NCBI GenBank assembly: GCA_016930375.1
Contig: JAFGGU010000101.1
Span: 1 to 55,759, forward strand
Direction of reading: 5' to 3'
From: Bacteroidales bacterium
GTDB taxonomy: Bacteria > Bacteroidota > Bacteroidia > Bacteroidales > UBA10428
Length of the DNA: 55,759 nt
Part shown: positions 24,831 to 32,258 of the stretch, one piece after another
Position numbering within the stretch: position 1 is the first letter of the stretch
Layout: each line of letters begins with the position of its first letter
The notes under the pieces: model-generated
Database searches by the model: none
Seen by the model: the letters and a program-made list of their open reading frames with translations, nothing else
What the model was told of the DNA's origin: nothing
Made by a program: the position numbers and the translations under genes

Positions 24831-25784
24831 ATGGCAGAAGTTATTGTTGAATCGATTGAGAATTATGGTCTCATTCAAAAATCACGCCCGAGGACACTCT
24901 TCTCAAGAGTTGGTGTCGTAGGATGCGGTACAGTGGGACAGAGCATTGTGCTTCTGATCAGTCAGAAAGAGCTCGAAGTTGTTTTTATCGAGCTGTCTGA
25001 AGAAAAGGTCAGCTCAGCCATCTCTAGAATGGGTGAGGAACTGGATAATATGATCGGCCGGTGGGGAATGACACCCGGGGAAAAAAGAGCAATCCTTTCC
25101 AGGATCAGCGGACATGTTGGCTATGAAAATCTTCGTGGTTGTGACCTGGTGATCGAGGCCATCCGTTCAAAAAGCCGTGAGCAAAGGATAACCTGCAGGA
25201 AAGAAGTATTTAAGAACATAGAGAAATATGTCTCACCTGAAACCATCATTGCCACTAATTCCACTACCATTGCCATTACAGAGCTTTCTTCGGAACTTGA
25301 ATACAAGGAGCGTTGTGTAAGTCTCCATTTCATTACAAGCGCACCAGGCGCAAAAATGATCGAAGTGGTAAGGAGTCTTTACACCTCGGATGAAGTTTTC
25401 GACAGGGTAAGCAAATTCATTAACATGATCGGAAAGATCCTTGTGCAGGTCCAGGAATCTCCAGGACTTATAAGCATCCGGCTTTTTGTTACCATGGTAA
25501 ATGAAGCCTGCGAAATTCTGATGGAAGGTGTGGGCAATAAGTTCGATATTGATACAACCATGCGCGTGGGTCTTGGCCTTTCACTTGGACCTTTTGAGCT
25601 GGCTGACAAGATTGGCCTGGACAAAGTTGAGCGGTGGATGGATAATCTCTACGGCGAGTTCGGTGATATCAAATACAAGGCCTCACCGGTAATTAAGAGG
25701 CATGTGCGGGCTCATCAGTATGGACGTTCCACCGGGAAAGGATTTTATACGTATGACGAAACCGGTAAAAAATTATGTGATTGA
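24831..25784 (+). CDS. 3-hydroxyacyl-CoA dehydrogenase-family protein with an altered active site
   Basis: 317 aa. The NAD-binding domain has VGVVGCGTVGQSI (GxGxxG at 31-36) and an acidic residue at the end of the second strand (FIELSEEK), so NAD(H) is expected. The overall pattern matches 3-hydroxybutyryl-CoA dehydrogenase (DLVIEA, LGPFELADKIGLD, GRSTGKGFYTYDE). The catalytic His166 and Glu178 are kept at the correct 12-residue spacing. The usual HFFNP reads HFITS, and the substrate-binding Asn of the VVNR motif is Ile216 in LISIRL. The substrate may therefore differ from 3-hydroxybutyryl-CoA. It sits between pta and ackA. Confidence 0.85.
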   Translation: MAEVIVESIENYGLIQKSRPRTLFSRVGVVGCGTVGQSIVLLISQKELEVVFIELSEEKVSSAISRMGEELDNMIGRWGMTPGEKRAILSRISGHVGYENLRGCDLVIEAIRSKSREQRITCRKEVFKNIEKYVSPETIIATNSTTIAITELSSELEYKERCVSLHFITSAPGAKMIEVVRSLYTSDEVFDRVSKFINMIGKILVQVQESPGLISIRLFVTMVNEACEILMEGVGNKFDIDTTMRVGLGLSLGPFELADKIGLDKVERWMDNLYGEFGDIKYKASPVIKRHVRAHQYGRSTGKGFYTYDETGKKLCD

Positions 25785-25828
25785 TTTCCCTGCATTTGAA
25801 CTAAATAATTGAAAAATCAAAATTTGAA

Positions 25829-27040
25829 ATGAAGGTATTGGTATTGAATTGCGGCAGTTCTTCCATCAAATTCCAATTGTTTAATATGGATAGTACAACC
25901 AACATGACCAAAGGCATTGCTGAGAAAGTTGGCCTTAAAGGGTCATTTGTAAAACTGGAAAAAGCAAATGGGGACAAGGTCCGTTTTGAAGGGGAAATAC
26001 TTGACCATCAGACCGGTATTGAATACATTCTGGGCATTATCACCAGTCAGAAACATGGATGCATTAAAAATCTGGATGCCATTGATGCTGTGGGCCACCG
26101 TGTGGTTAACGGCGGAGAAAAATTCAATAAGAGCGCTTTAATAACCGATGAAGTGCTGGTTGAAGTCGAAAAGTGCATTGACATTGCGCCCTTGCATAAT
26201 CCGGCCAACCTAAAAGGAATATATGCCATCAATGCGCTTATGCCAAGCAAGCCACAGGTTGCGGTGTTTGATACGGCATTTCACCAAACGTTGCCAAAGC
26301 ATGCGTTTATGTACGCCATTCCCTACTCGCTCTATAAAAAATACGGAATCAGAAAATATGGTTTTCACGGCACGAGTCATTTTTACATCAGCAAACGGGC
26401 CTGTGAGATACTGAAAACTGACATTAAAACCCAGCGGATTATCACAGTGCATTTGGGTAACGGTGCATCCATGGCCGCTGTTAAATTCGGTGAATCAGTT
26501 GATACCTCCATGGGATTTACACCCATTGAGGGACTGATCATGGGAACGCGTTCGGGAGACCTTGACATCGGTGTTCTTACCTATATCATGGATAAGGAGG
26601 AAATTGGCATTTCGCAGATTGGCACACTGGCCAACAAGCAAAGCGGCATGCTCGGGATAACGGGAATCTCATCGGATATGCGCGAAATTGAAGATGCAGC
26701 ATGGAAAGACAAAAATGAGCGTGCCATACTGGGATTGGATATGTACCATTACCGGGTAAAGAAATATCTTGGGGCTTACGCAGCCGCCATGGGAGGTGTC
26801 GATATTGTTGTTTTTGCAGGTGGTATCGGAGAGAATGCCCCGGAATCGAGGGAAGCAGTATGTAATGATATGGAATTCCTTGGAATTGAATTGGATATCG
26901 ACAAGAACAATGGTCTCCGTTCGAAAGAGGCCGTGATCAGCAAGGCAGGATCCCGGGTAACCGTTATGGTAGTGCCTACCAATGAAGAACTTGTAATCGC
27001 CCAGGACACGGATAGAATCATCTCTGAACTGAAACCCTAA
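25829..27040 (+). CDS. ackA: Acetate kinase
   Basis: 403 aa, full length. It transfers the phosphate of acetyl-phosphate to ADP, giving ATP and acetate. ASKHA-fold motifs: LVLNCGSSSIKFQL at 4-17, GHRVVNGGE, FDTAFHQTLP, YGFHGTSH, VHLGNGASMAA, the catalytic-region MGTRSGDLD and VVFAGGIGENAPESRE. Cytoplasmic. 44 bp after the dehydrogenase-like gene and 10 bp before ptb. Confidence 0.97.
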   Translation: MKVLVLNCGSSSIKFQLFNMDSTTNMTKGIAEKVGLKGSFVKLEKANGDKVRFEGEILDHQTGIEYILGIITSQKHGCIKNLDAIDAVGHRVVNGGEKFNKSALITDEVLVEVEKCIDIAPLHNPANLKGIYAINALMPSKPQVAVFDTAFHQTLPKHAFMYAIPYSLYKKYGIRKYGFHGTSHFYISKRACEILKTDIKTQRIITVHLGNGASMAAVKFGESVDTSMGFTPIEGLIMGTRSGDLDIGVLTYIMDKEEIGISQIGTLANKQSGMLGITGISSDMREIEDAAWKDKNERAILGLDMYHYRVKKYLGAYAAAMGGVDIVVFAGGIGENAPESREAVCNDMEFLGIELDIDKNNGLRSKEAVISKAGSRVTVMVVPTNEELVIAQDTDRIISELKP

Positions 27041-27050
27041 AAAGAAAACA

Positions 27051-27950
27051 ATGATCCTGAAATCACTGGGCAATTTCGTTGAAATTGCTGTCCAGAAAGG
27101 CAAAAAGAGACTGGCAGTGGCCGTAGCCCAGGATGAAGACGTCCTCAAAGCCATTAAAGCGGCCATGCAGGCTGGGATTATTACCCCTATTCTTGTGGGT
27201 GACAGGCACGAGATTATGATTTCGGCAGAGCATGCAGAACTGGATTTGTCAGGCATTGAAATCTTCCATGAACCCGACAAACAGAATGCATGCATAAGCG
27301 CTGTGAAGCTTGTAAGAAACGGTCGCGCAGATATCTTAATGAAGGGACTTGTTAGTACCGGAATATTGGTGAAAGCCATCCTGGATAAGGAAACCGGATT
27401 GCTCAAAGGCAATTTGCTCAGTCACGTTGCCTTCTTTGAAACAAGCTTTTATCATAAGATTCTTTGCATTACCGATGCTGCTTTGAATATAAGTCCAGAT
27501 TTCAGTGAAAAATGCGCGATTGTCAATAACGCAGTATCTGTTTACCACAAGCTCGGGATCAGTAATCCCCGTGTGGCTGTCCTGGCTGCCGTAGAGACTG
27601 TCAATCCCAGGATGGAGGCCACTGTGCATGGCGCCATGCTTACTATGATGCAAAAACGAAACCAGATTGAAGGCTGCATTATTGATGGTCCCCTGGCCCT
27701 TGATAATGCAGTTTCCGCTGATGCTGCAAAACATAAGGGATTAATTTCGGAAGTTGCCGGTGATGCTGATATTTTGGTAACCCCTGATCTGAATTCAGGC
27801 AACATGTTCTATAAATCCCTCAATTTTCTGGGTGGCGCCTTTGTAGCAGCTGTTGTGGCCGGTGCCAGTGTACCGGTTGTGCTGACTTCCAGGGCTGACC
27901 AGGATAAAAGTAAATTCATGTCCATTGCCCTTGCAGCTGCCATGACCTGA
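27051..27950 (+). CDS. ptb: Phosphate butyryltransferase
   Basis: 299 aa, the normal length for Ptb and shorter than Pta. It would convert butyryl-CoA (or a branched acyl-CoA) plus phosphate to the acyl phosphate. Motifs: KRLAVAVAQDEDVLKAI, ILMKGLVSTGILVKAIL, LLSHVAFFE, DGPLALDNAVS, ILVTPDLNSGNMFYKSL and the end PVVLTSRADQDKSK. Its partner kinase follows after 18 bp. Acyl specificity (n-butyryl against isobutyryl or isovaleryl) cannot be told. Confidence 0.93.
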   Translation: MILKSLGNFVEIAVQKGKKRLAVAVAQDEDVLKAIKAAMQAGIITPILVGDRHEIMISAEHAELDLSGIEIFHEPDKQNACISAVKLVRNGRADILMKGLVSTGILVKAILDKETGLLKGNLLSHVAFFETSFYHKILCITDAALNISPDFSEKCAIVNNAVSVYHKLGISNPRVAVLAAVETVNPRMEATVHGAMLTMMQKRNQIEGCIIDGPLALDNAVSADAAKHKGLISEVAGDADILVTPDLNSGNMFYKSLNFLGGAFVAAVVAGASVPVVLTSRADQDKSKFMSIALAAAMT

Positions 27951-27968
27951 AAATTAAATTAACCGGTT

Positions 27969-29132
27969 ATGAACCATAAAATACTCGCCATCAACCCGGG
28001 GTCGACCTCAACCAAAATTGCGGTTTATCATAATGCCAAGCCGGTTTTCCTGAAGAACATCCTGCACAATCCGGACCAGCTGTCAGAATTCGCGAGAATA
28101 AGTGACCAGTATGAATTCAGAAAGAACATTGTTCTGAAAGAACTGAAGGATTCCCACATCAATATTGAAATCATTGAAGTGATTGTCGGTCGCGGAGGTC
28201 TTGTACATCCAATAGAATCAGGCGTTTACCGTGTGAATGACCGGCTGAGGCATGATCTTCTCGAAGGCGTGATGGGCGAGCATGCCAGCAACCTGGGCGG
28301 TCTCATCGCTTACGATATTGCAAAGGATTTGCAAAGTTGTAAAGCTTTCATCGCTGATCCTGTTGTGGTTGATGAACTGCAGGATGTCGCACGCATATCC
28401 GGACATCCCAGGTTTCAGAGATATTCCATCTTTCATGCACTCAACCAGAAGGCTACTGCGCGCGCGTATGCGCGACTGACGAACCACAGGTACGAAGACC
28501 TGAACCTGGTAATCGCTCACCTGGGTGGTGGCATATCCGTGGGAGCGCATCGCAAGGGAAAGGTGATTGATGTAAACCAGGCACTGAATGGGGAGGGACC
28601 TTTTTCACCGGAGCGCTCGGGAACTCTTCCTGCACTGGCGCTTGCGAAACTCTGTTTTGAAGGGTCCAATTCCCTTGATGAAATCAAGAGGATGATAACC
28701 GGTGAAGGTGGCTATGTGGCCTATATGGGAACGAACAGCGCTTATGAAGTGGAGTTGCTGGCCCAGGATGGTGATGACAAAGCCAGGCTCATACAGGATG
28801 CCATGTCATATCAGATCGGTAAGGAAATAGCAGCTATGTGCGCAGTTTTACATGGTGAAGTGGATGCCATTATTCTCACCGGAGGTATATCTCACAATCC
28901 CATGGTGGTTGAATACATCAAGAAGATGGTATCTTTTATCGCCCCGGTAGTGATATATCCCGGAGAGGATGAGATGCATGCCCTGGCCATGAACGGACTT
29001 ATGGTATTGAAAGGCGAGATAAAACCACGGGAATACGACGAATCCACCATGGTAAATGTTCAGCTGCCAATCTGGGAAGCCAAGGACAAGGAGAAGGATG
29101 AGATGATGAAGGATACCAGAAGTGATGAGTAA
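27969..29132 (+). CDS. buk: Butyrate kinase
   Basis: 387 aa. An ASKHA-family kinase that makes ATP from butyryl-phosphate. Seen: LAINPGSTSTKIAVY at 5-19, IVGRGGLVHPIESGVYRVN, DPVVVDELQDVARISGHP, LGGGISVGAHRKGKVIDVNQALNGEGPFSPERSG in shorter pieces, and ILTGGISHNPMVVEYI. The last 25 residues are charged and may be a lineage extension. It is the last gene of the acid-forming operon and stops 5 bp from the stop of the convergent SDR gene. Confidence 0.94.
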   Translation: MNHKILAINPGSTSTKIAVYHNAKPVFLKNILHNPDQLSEFARISDQYEFRKNIVLKELKDSHINIEIIEVIVGRGGLVHPIESGVYRVNDRLRHDLLEGVMGEHASNLGGLIAYDIAKDLQSCKAFIADPVVVDELQDVARISGHPRFQRYSIFHALNQKATARAYARLTNHRYEDLNLVIAHLGGGISVGAHRKGKVIDVNQALNGEGPFSPERSGTLPALALAKLCFEGSNSLDEIKRMITGEGGYVAYMGTNSAYEVELLAQDGDDKARLIQDAMSYQIGKEIAAMCAVLHGEVDAIILTGGISHNPMVVEYIKKMVSFIAPVVIYPGEDEMHALAMNGLMVLKGEIKPREYDESTMVNVQLPIWEAKDKEKDEMMKDTRSDE

Positions 29133-29137
29133 TGCTT

Positions 29138-29851
29138 TCACGGGTTGGCAATCGACACCGGTATCACCTTTCCCCGCATATGCTTATGCCCTGTCAGTGC
29201 AAAATGTCCAATAAATTCAGCCATTTCTCCCGGTTGAAGCTGCGCTTTATAGCCCGGGAAAGCCTCCTCAAGCATTTCAGTCTGGACCGACCCTAGCGCA
29301 AGACAGTTGAAGGCAATGCGGGTATCCTTGAATTCTTCGCTCAGACATTCAGTGAGACAGGCTAAGGCAGCTTTGCTCGCACTGTAATAGCTCAGTCCCG
29401 GAAACTTCTGGCTCCCCTGAAATCCACCCATACTGCTTATATTTACCACATGGGTTGGTCCCTGTCTGCCCATCAGGGGTATGAGCTGACGGATGAGCAT
29501 AGCGGGAGCGATGCAATTGACATGAAATAAACGGCTGATCTCATCGAGACCTGTATCCAAGAAAGGCTTATTAACCAATAATCCGGCATTGTTAATCAGG
29601 ATATCAATTTGTTTGATCTCGCGGGTAAGTTTTTTCAAAGTTTTATCCGGATTCAAAAGAAATTCATCCAGGTCGAAAACCATGGGATGCACCTGCGATG
29701 ACTTGTTTAATCCTGCACATTCGGTGGCAAGCTGGCCCAAACCTGCCTTATTCCGTGAAAGTGCGTATATCTCACAATGTTTCATCCCTGCGAAGTATTT
29801 GGCAGTTGCGAAACCAATACCCCTGCTTGCACCTGTAATAATTACAACCAT
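29138..29851 (-). CDS. Short-chain dehydrogenase/reductase (SDR)
   Basis: 237 aa. Cofactor motif TGASRGIG at 6-13, ALSRNKAGL after the second strand, NNAGLL near 90, catalytic Ser in VNISSMGGFQG and YYSASKAAL with the catalytic Tyr and Lys. Cytoplasmic. Not closely alike to the SDR at 3708-4514 outside the shared motifs. The substrate is unknown. It is a single gene, convergent with buk and divergent from a small barrel protein. Confidence 0.88.
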   Translation of the reverse strand: MVVIITGASRGIGFATAKYFAGMKHCEIYALSRNKAGLGQLATECAGLNKSSQVHPMVFDLDEFLLNPDKTLKKLTREIKQIDILINNAGLLVNKPFLDTGLDEISRLFHVNCIAPAMLIRQLIPLMGRQGPTHVVNISSMGGFQGSQKFPGLSYYSASKAALACLTECLSEEFKDTRIAFNCLALGSVQTEMLEEAFPGYKAQLQPGEMAEFIGHFALTGHKHMRGKVIPVSIANP

Positions 29852-29915
29852 ATTGTAATATTTATATGAATTCGTACTTTTACTTCGTTCTTATTATAAA
29901 GATAGAAAAAGAAGT

Positions 29916-30518
29916 ATGAGATTAAAGGGATCGTTGTTAATAATATGCCTGGCTTTGGCAACATTAGAGATTTCTGCACAGGTTGAAGAAACCATTAAGC
30001 CTGATAAGACCGGCCAGGAGGAAAAGAAAAGCTTTGGCCAGAGACTCGTATTCGGTGGTGATATCGGGCTGAGTTTCGGCAGTATTACCTACATCAATTT
30101 ATCCCCTGTGATCGGTTACCGGATTACGGACCGCCTGACGGCAGGTTTGGGCCCTATTTACATTTATGAAAAATATAAAAACCTGAATTTCGAAACCTCC
30201 ACATACGGAGGTAAGGCAGTTGCTTCATTCGCACTGCTGAAGGGATCACCGGAATCGGGCAATTTTTTGGGATTGGGTGATATTGTGCTGCATGCGGAGA
30301 ATGAAATTACCAATGTGGAACCGCTTTATTACAATGCCTTTTCGAGCTATTACTACCTGGGTGACCGGATATGGATTGACAATCTGCTATTGGGTGCGGG
30401 ACTCATTCAAACCATTTCCGGGAGGTTCAGCATTTCCATGTTTATCATGTGGGATGTCACGCAGAATGATTATTCCCCTTACAGCAATCCGATCTTTAAA
30501 TTCGGTTTCGGGTTTTAG
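29916..30518 (+). CDS. Small predicted outer-membrane beta-barrel protein
   Basis: 200 aa. Signal peptide 1-21 (LIICLALATLEISAQ), then a short charged linker (VEETIKPDKTGQEEKKSFGQR). Regular amphipathic strands follow: LVFGGDIGLSFGSITYINLSP, VIGYRITDRLTAGLGPIYIY and so on. It ends in FKFGFGF with a terminal Phe, the hallmark recognised by the Bam machinery. The length fits an eight-stranded barrel. No family name is certain and no function is known. A strong hairpin follows 6 bp after the stop. Confidence 0.75.
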   Translation: MRLKGSLLIICLALATLEISAQVEETIKPDKTGQEEKKSFGQRLVFGGDIGLSFGSITYINLSPVIGYRITDRLTAGLGPIYIYEKYKNLNFETSTYGGKAVASFALLKGSPESGNFLGLGDIVLHAENEITNVEPLYYNAFSSYYYLGDRIWIDNLLLGAGLIQTISGRFSISMFIMWDVTQNDYSPYSNPIFKFGFGF

Positions 30519-30524
30519 ATGAAA

Positions 30525-30569
30525 AAAAACACCCTTCAAGCGGTCCTCAGACCCTTGAAGGGTGTTTTT
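30525..30569. terminator. Repeated hairpin element, copy 2, bidirectional terminator
   Basis: A 16-bp outer stem: AAAAACACCCTTCAAG (30525-30540) with CTTGAAGGGTGTTTTT (30554-30569). C30541 is bulged and GGTC/GACC close a CTCA loop. The T run on one strand and A run on the other make it a good terminator in both directions, between convergent genes. The core from CCCTTCAAG to CTTGAAGGG differs from the copy at 20563-20597 by one loop base. Confidence 0.88.
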
Positions 30570-30597
30570 CTACAGCCTATAGCCTACAGCCTATAGC
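30570..30597 (-). repeat. 7-bp tandem repeat (GCTRTAG)x4 directly after a TAG stop
   Basis: Read on the minus strand, the stop TAG (30600-30598) is followed without a gap by GCTATAG, GCTGTAG, GCTATAG, GCTGTAG. Each heptad ends in TAG, so stops occur in every frame. The array abuts the bidirectional hairpin at 30525-30569. Confidence 0.9.
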
Positions 30598-31674
30598 CTA
30601 TCTAAACGTCACTCCCAAGCCCCCTGTCAGCACACTGTAATTGGCCCAGCTGTAATCGAAATGAATAGTGATCACGGCCAGTTTGAATCTTACTCCGGCG
30701 TTTAAGCGTGGCTTGGTGATGCCGCCATCCTGGTTTTTAATCTCCATGTCGATGGGATCCGTCATGGCCATGACACTCGGCGTGGCACCATCCATATAGA
30801 CCATGGGGAAGTCCCCTTCAAATTTCAGATTGGTCTTTGTACTTACAAATCCGAGGCCACCGTAAAAACAGACTACAGGCAGGTTGGCTGAGAAGAGCAG
30901 ATTAGCTGTCTGGCTTTGCACAATGAGTTTCATCATCTGGTTATCCCAGGCATTGCCTTCCTCACCCGGCAGTGAACCGGCACCTATACTCCCCTTGTCA
31001 ATATCAGAGGTTACGAAAGTGTGCAGCCGGGTATACCCGTACATCAGTGACAACTGAAGAACCGGCAGTTGTTTCAAACCCGGGATCCATTGCTTGATAT
31101 CATGCTTGCCGCCGATTCCCCACAGACCGATTTCATTGCCCTTGTACTTAATATTGGGCAGGTAGCGGAGCATCACATCGGTTCCCTTGAAAAGCCCAAC
31201 TCCGGCTTGTACCATCGGCGAAGGAACGTAGTTGACATTTAAACCCTGTGGCATTCTGAAGGCATTCTCGGTGTATCCGCCAACGGAATATGTCATTTGG
31301 GGACCAGACACCTTGTCACCTGCCACAGTTGGTGATTCATTTTCAGCCACATCTGCAAGTTTAAGATTTGTCAGAACCGTGTTGTCGATCTCGAATGTTT
31401 CGTATTTCTGTGGAATAATGGCCATATTGACTGTCAGCGTAATATCAAATCCGCCTGATTTATGAGATTCCGCAGTATTGTACCATCCGCCACCCATGGC
31501 TGCACCAAAAGCATTAACGGCAGGTGTGATATAGGGTTGGAGCAGGATTTGCGCATCTTCCTTGCCCCCGGCCATTAAACGGCCCATTTCTTCGATCTGC
31601 GCATAACTGTTGGCATTGCCCAGGAAAACCGTCGCAAGGAGGACCAGTAATCCTGATTTTGAAATTTTACTCAT
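30598..31674 (-). CDS. Exported DUF6588-like outer-membrane protein
   Basis: 358 aa. Signal peptide about 1-25 (LLVLLATVFLGNANSYAQ). The mature start IEEMGRLMAGGKEDAQILLQPYITPAVNAFGAAMGGGWYNTA, in pieces, fits the Bacteroidota family that I believe is DUF6588, with GFDITLTVN after it. Further on there are many amphipathic strands and the end is YSVLTGGLGVTFR, with a penultimate Phe. Probably a beta-barrel in the outer membrane. No function is known. The family name is from memory and not certain. Confidence 0.7.
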   Translation of the reverse strand: MSKISKSGLLVLLATVFLGNANSYAQIEEMGRLMAGGKEDAQILLQPYITPAVNAFGAAMGGGWYNTAESHKSGGFDITLTVNMAIIPQKYETFEIDNTVLTNLKLADVAENESPTVAGDKVSGPQMTYSVGGYTENAFRMPQGLNVNYVPSPMVQAGVGLFKGTDVMLRYLPNIKYKGNEIGLWGIGGKHDIKQWIPGLKQLPVLQLSLMYGYTRLHTFVTSDIDKGSIGAGSLPGEEGNAWDNQMMKLIVQSQTANLLFSANLPVVCFYGGLGFVSTKTNLKFEGDFPMVYMDGATPSVMAMTDPIDMEIKNQDGGITKPRLNAGVRFKLAVITIHFDYSWANYSVLTGGLGVTFR

Positions 31675-31803
31675 ATGGTTTAGGTTTTATAGTTTTATTT
31701 CTGACTTTTTACGTTATAACGTGCGGAATGTTCCATTATTGATTGGAAATATAGTATTCGAGATGAATTCAACGGAATGGTTAAAAATTATGGCAAAATA
31801 TAT

Positions 31804-31834
31804 TTTACGGTTAGGAATATAGATACTATATTTG
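31804..31834 (+). promoter_or_regulatory. Bacteroidota promoter of tRNA-Lys (TTTA, 19 bp, TATATTTG)
   Basis: TTTA at 31804-31807 (three of four bases of the -33 TTTG), a 19-bp spacer and a perfect TATATTTG at 31827-31834. It predicts transcription from about 31841, with a leader of about 60 nt before the tRNA. The rest of the 31675-31901 gap shows nothing else. Confidence 0.6.
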
Positions 31835-31901
31835 CAACTCTTTAAAAAGTGCAGATACACTCCATCGCATTTACATGAACTGCCTGTTTTAAAGGCCTTC
31901 C

Positions 31902-31974
31902 GATCCAGTAGCTCAGCAGGTAGAGCACATCCCTTTTAAGGATGGGGTCCTGGGTTCGAATCCCAGCTGGATCA
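31902..31974 (+). tRNA. tRNA-Lys (anticodon TTT)
   Basis: A 73-nt cloverleaf: acceptor stem GATCCAG with CTGGATC, discriminator A31974, D arm with AGCTC and GAGC, anticodon stem CATCC/GGATG around CTTTTAA (anticodon 31935-31937) and T arm CTGGG/CCCAG with the TTCGAAT loop. CCA is not encoded. A perfect 17-bp inverted repeat begins at the discriminator base. Confidence 0.97.
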
Positions 31975-32111
31975 CAAGATAAATGCTGCCCCCGCCTTAC
32001 GGCGGGGGCATTTTTTATTTGTGACCGACATGAAAGCACTTCCTGTGCTTTTAATGGCGGAAGCAAATAAAAAATGAAAGGCAGCTTTGCTGCCGGCAGC
32101 ATTTATCTTGT
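31974..32111. repeat. 138-bp fold-back element with 17-bp terminal inverted repeats
   Basis: ACAAGATAAATGCTGCC (31974-31990) and GGCAGCATTTATCTTGT (32095-32111) are perfect inverted repeats. Between them are three more helices: a 10-bp stem (31987-31996 with 32001-32010), a 13-bp stem CATTTTTTATTTG (32009-32021) with CAAATAAAAAATG (32064-32076) that itself encloses AAAGCAC/GTGCTTT (32033-32039, 32045-32051), and GGCAGC/GCTGCC (32080-32085, 32089-32094). Nearly all bases can pair. It has no coding capacity. It could be a MITE-like insertion at the tRNA 3' end or a structured RNA processed from the tRNA transcript. Confidence 0.75.
31987..32016 (+). terminator. Rho-independent terminator of tRNA-Lys
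   Basis: TGCCCCCGCC and GGCGGGGGCA form a perfect 10-bp stem with a TTAC loop, followed by six T. It begins 12 bp after the tRNA and lies inside the fold-back element. Confidence 0.9.
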
Positions 32112-32126
32112 AGGCCCCCCTCATCA

Positions 32127-32153
32127 GGGATCATGAGCGCAGCGAATAATCCC
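32127..32153. repeat. Imperfect palindrome, REP-like
   Basis: GGGATCAT (32127-32134) pairs with ATAATCCC (32146-32153) with one mismatch around GAGCGCAGCGA. It lies 15 bp after the fold-back element. A single copy in the window, so the repeat status is a guess. Confidence 0.35.
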
Positions 32154-32258
32154 CCAACCCGTTTTGCAGACACCTAAGTTCAAGGGCTTTAAAATATTGG
32201 TAACGGATGACAAGAAAATTGAGATTATGCTTATCTTTAGATAACTTCTCCAGACTCC

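Noticed and set aside
26669..27412. 247-aa open frame on the minus strand
   Set aside because: Antisense to ackA and ptb, Ser-rich, no recognisable motif; both sense genes are certain.
31842..32102. 86-aa open frame on the minus strand over tRNA-Lys
   Set aside because: It reads through the tRNA and the fold-back element; its codons reflect those structures.
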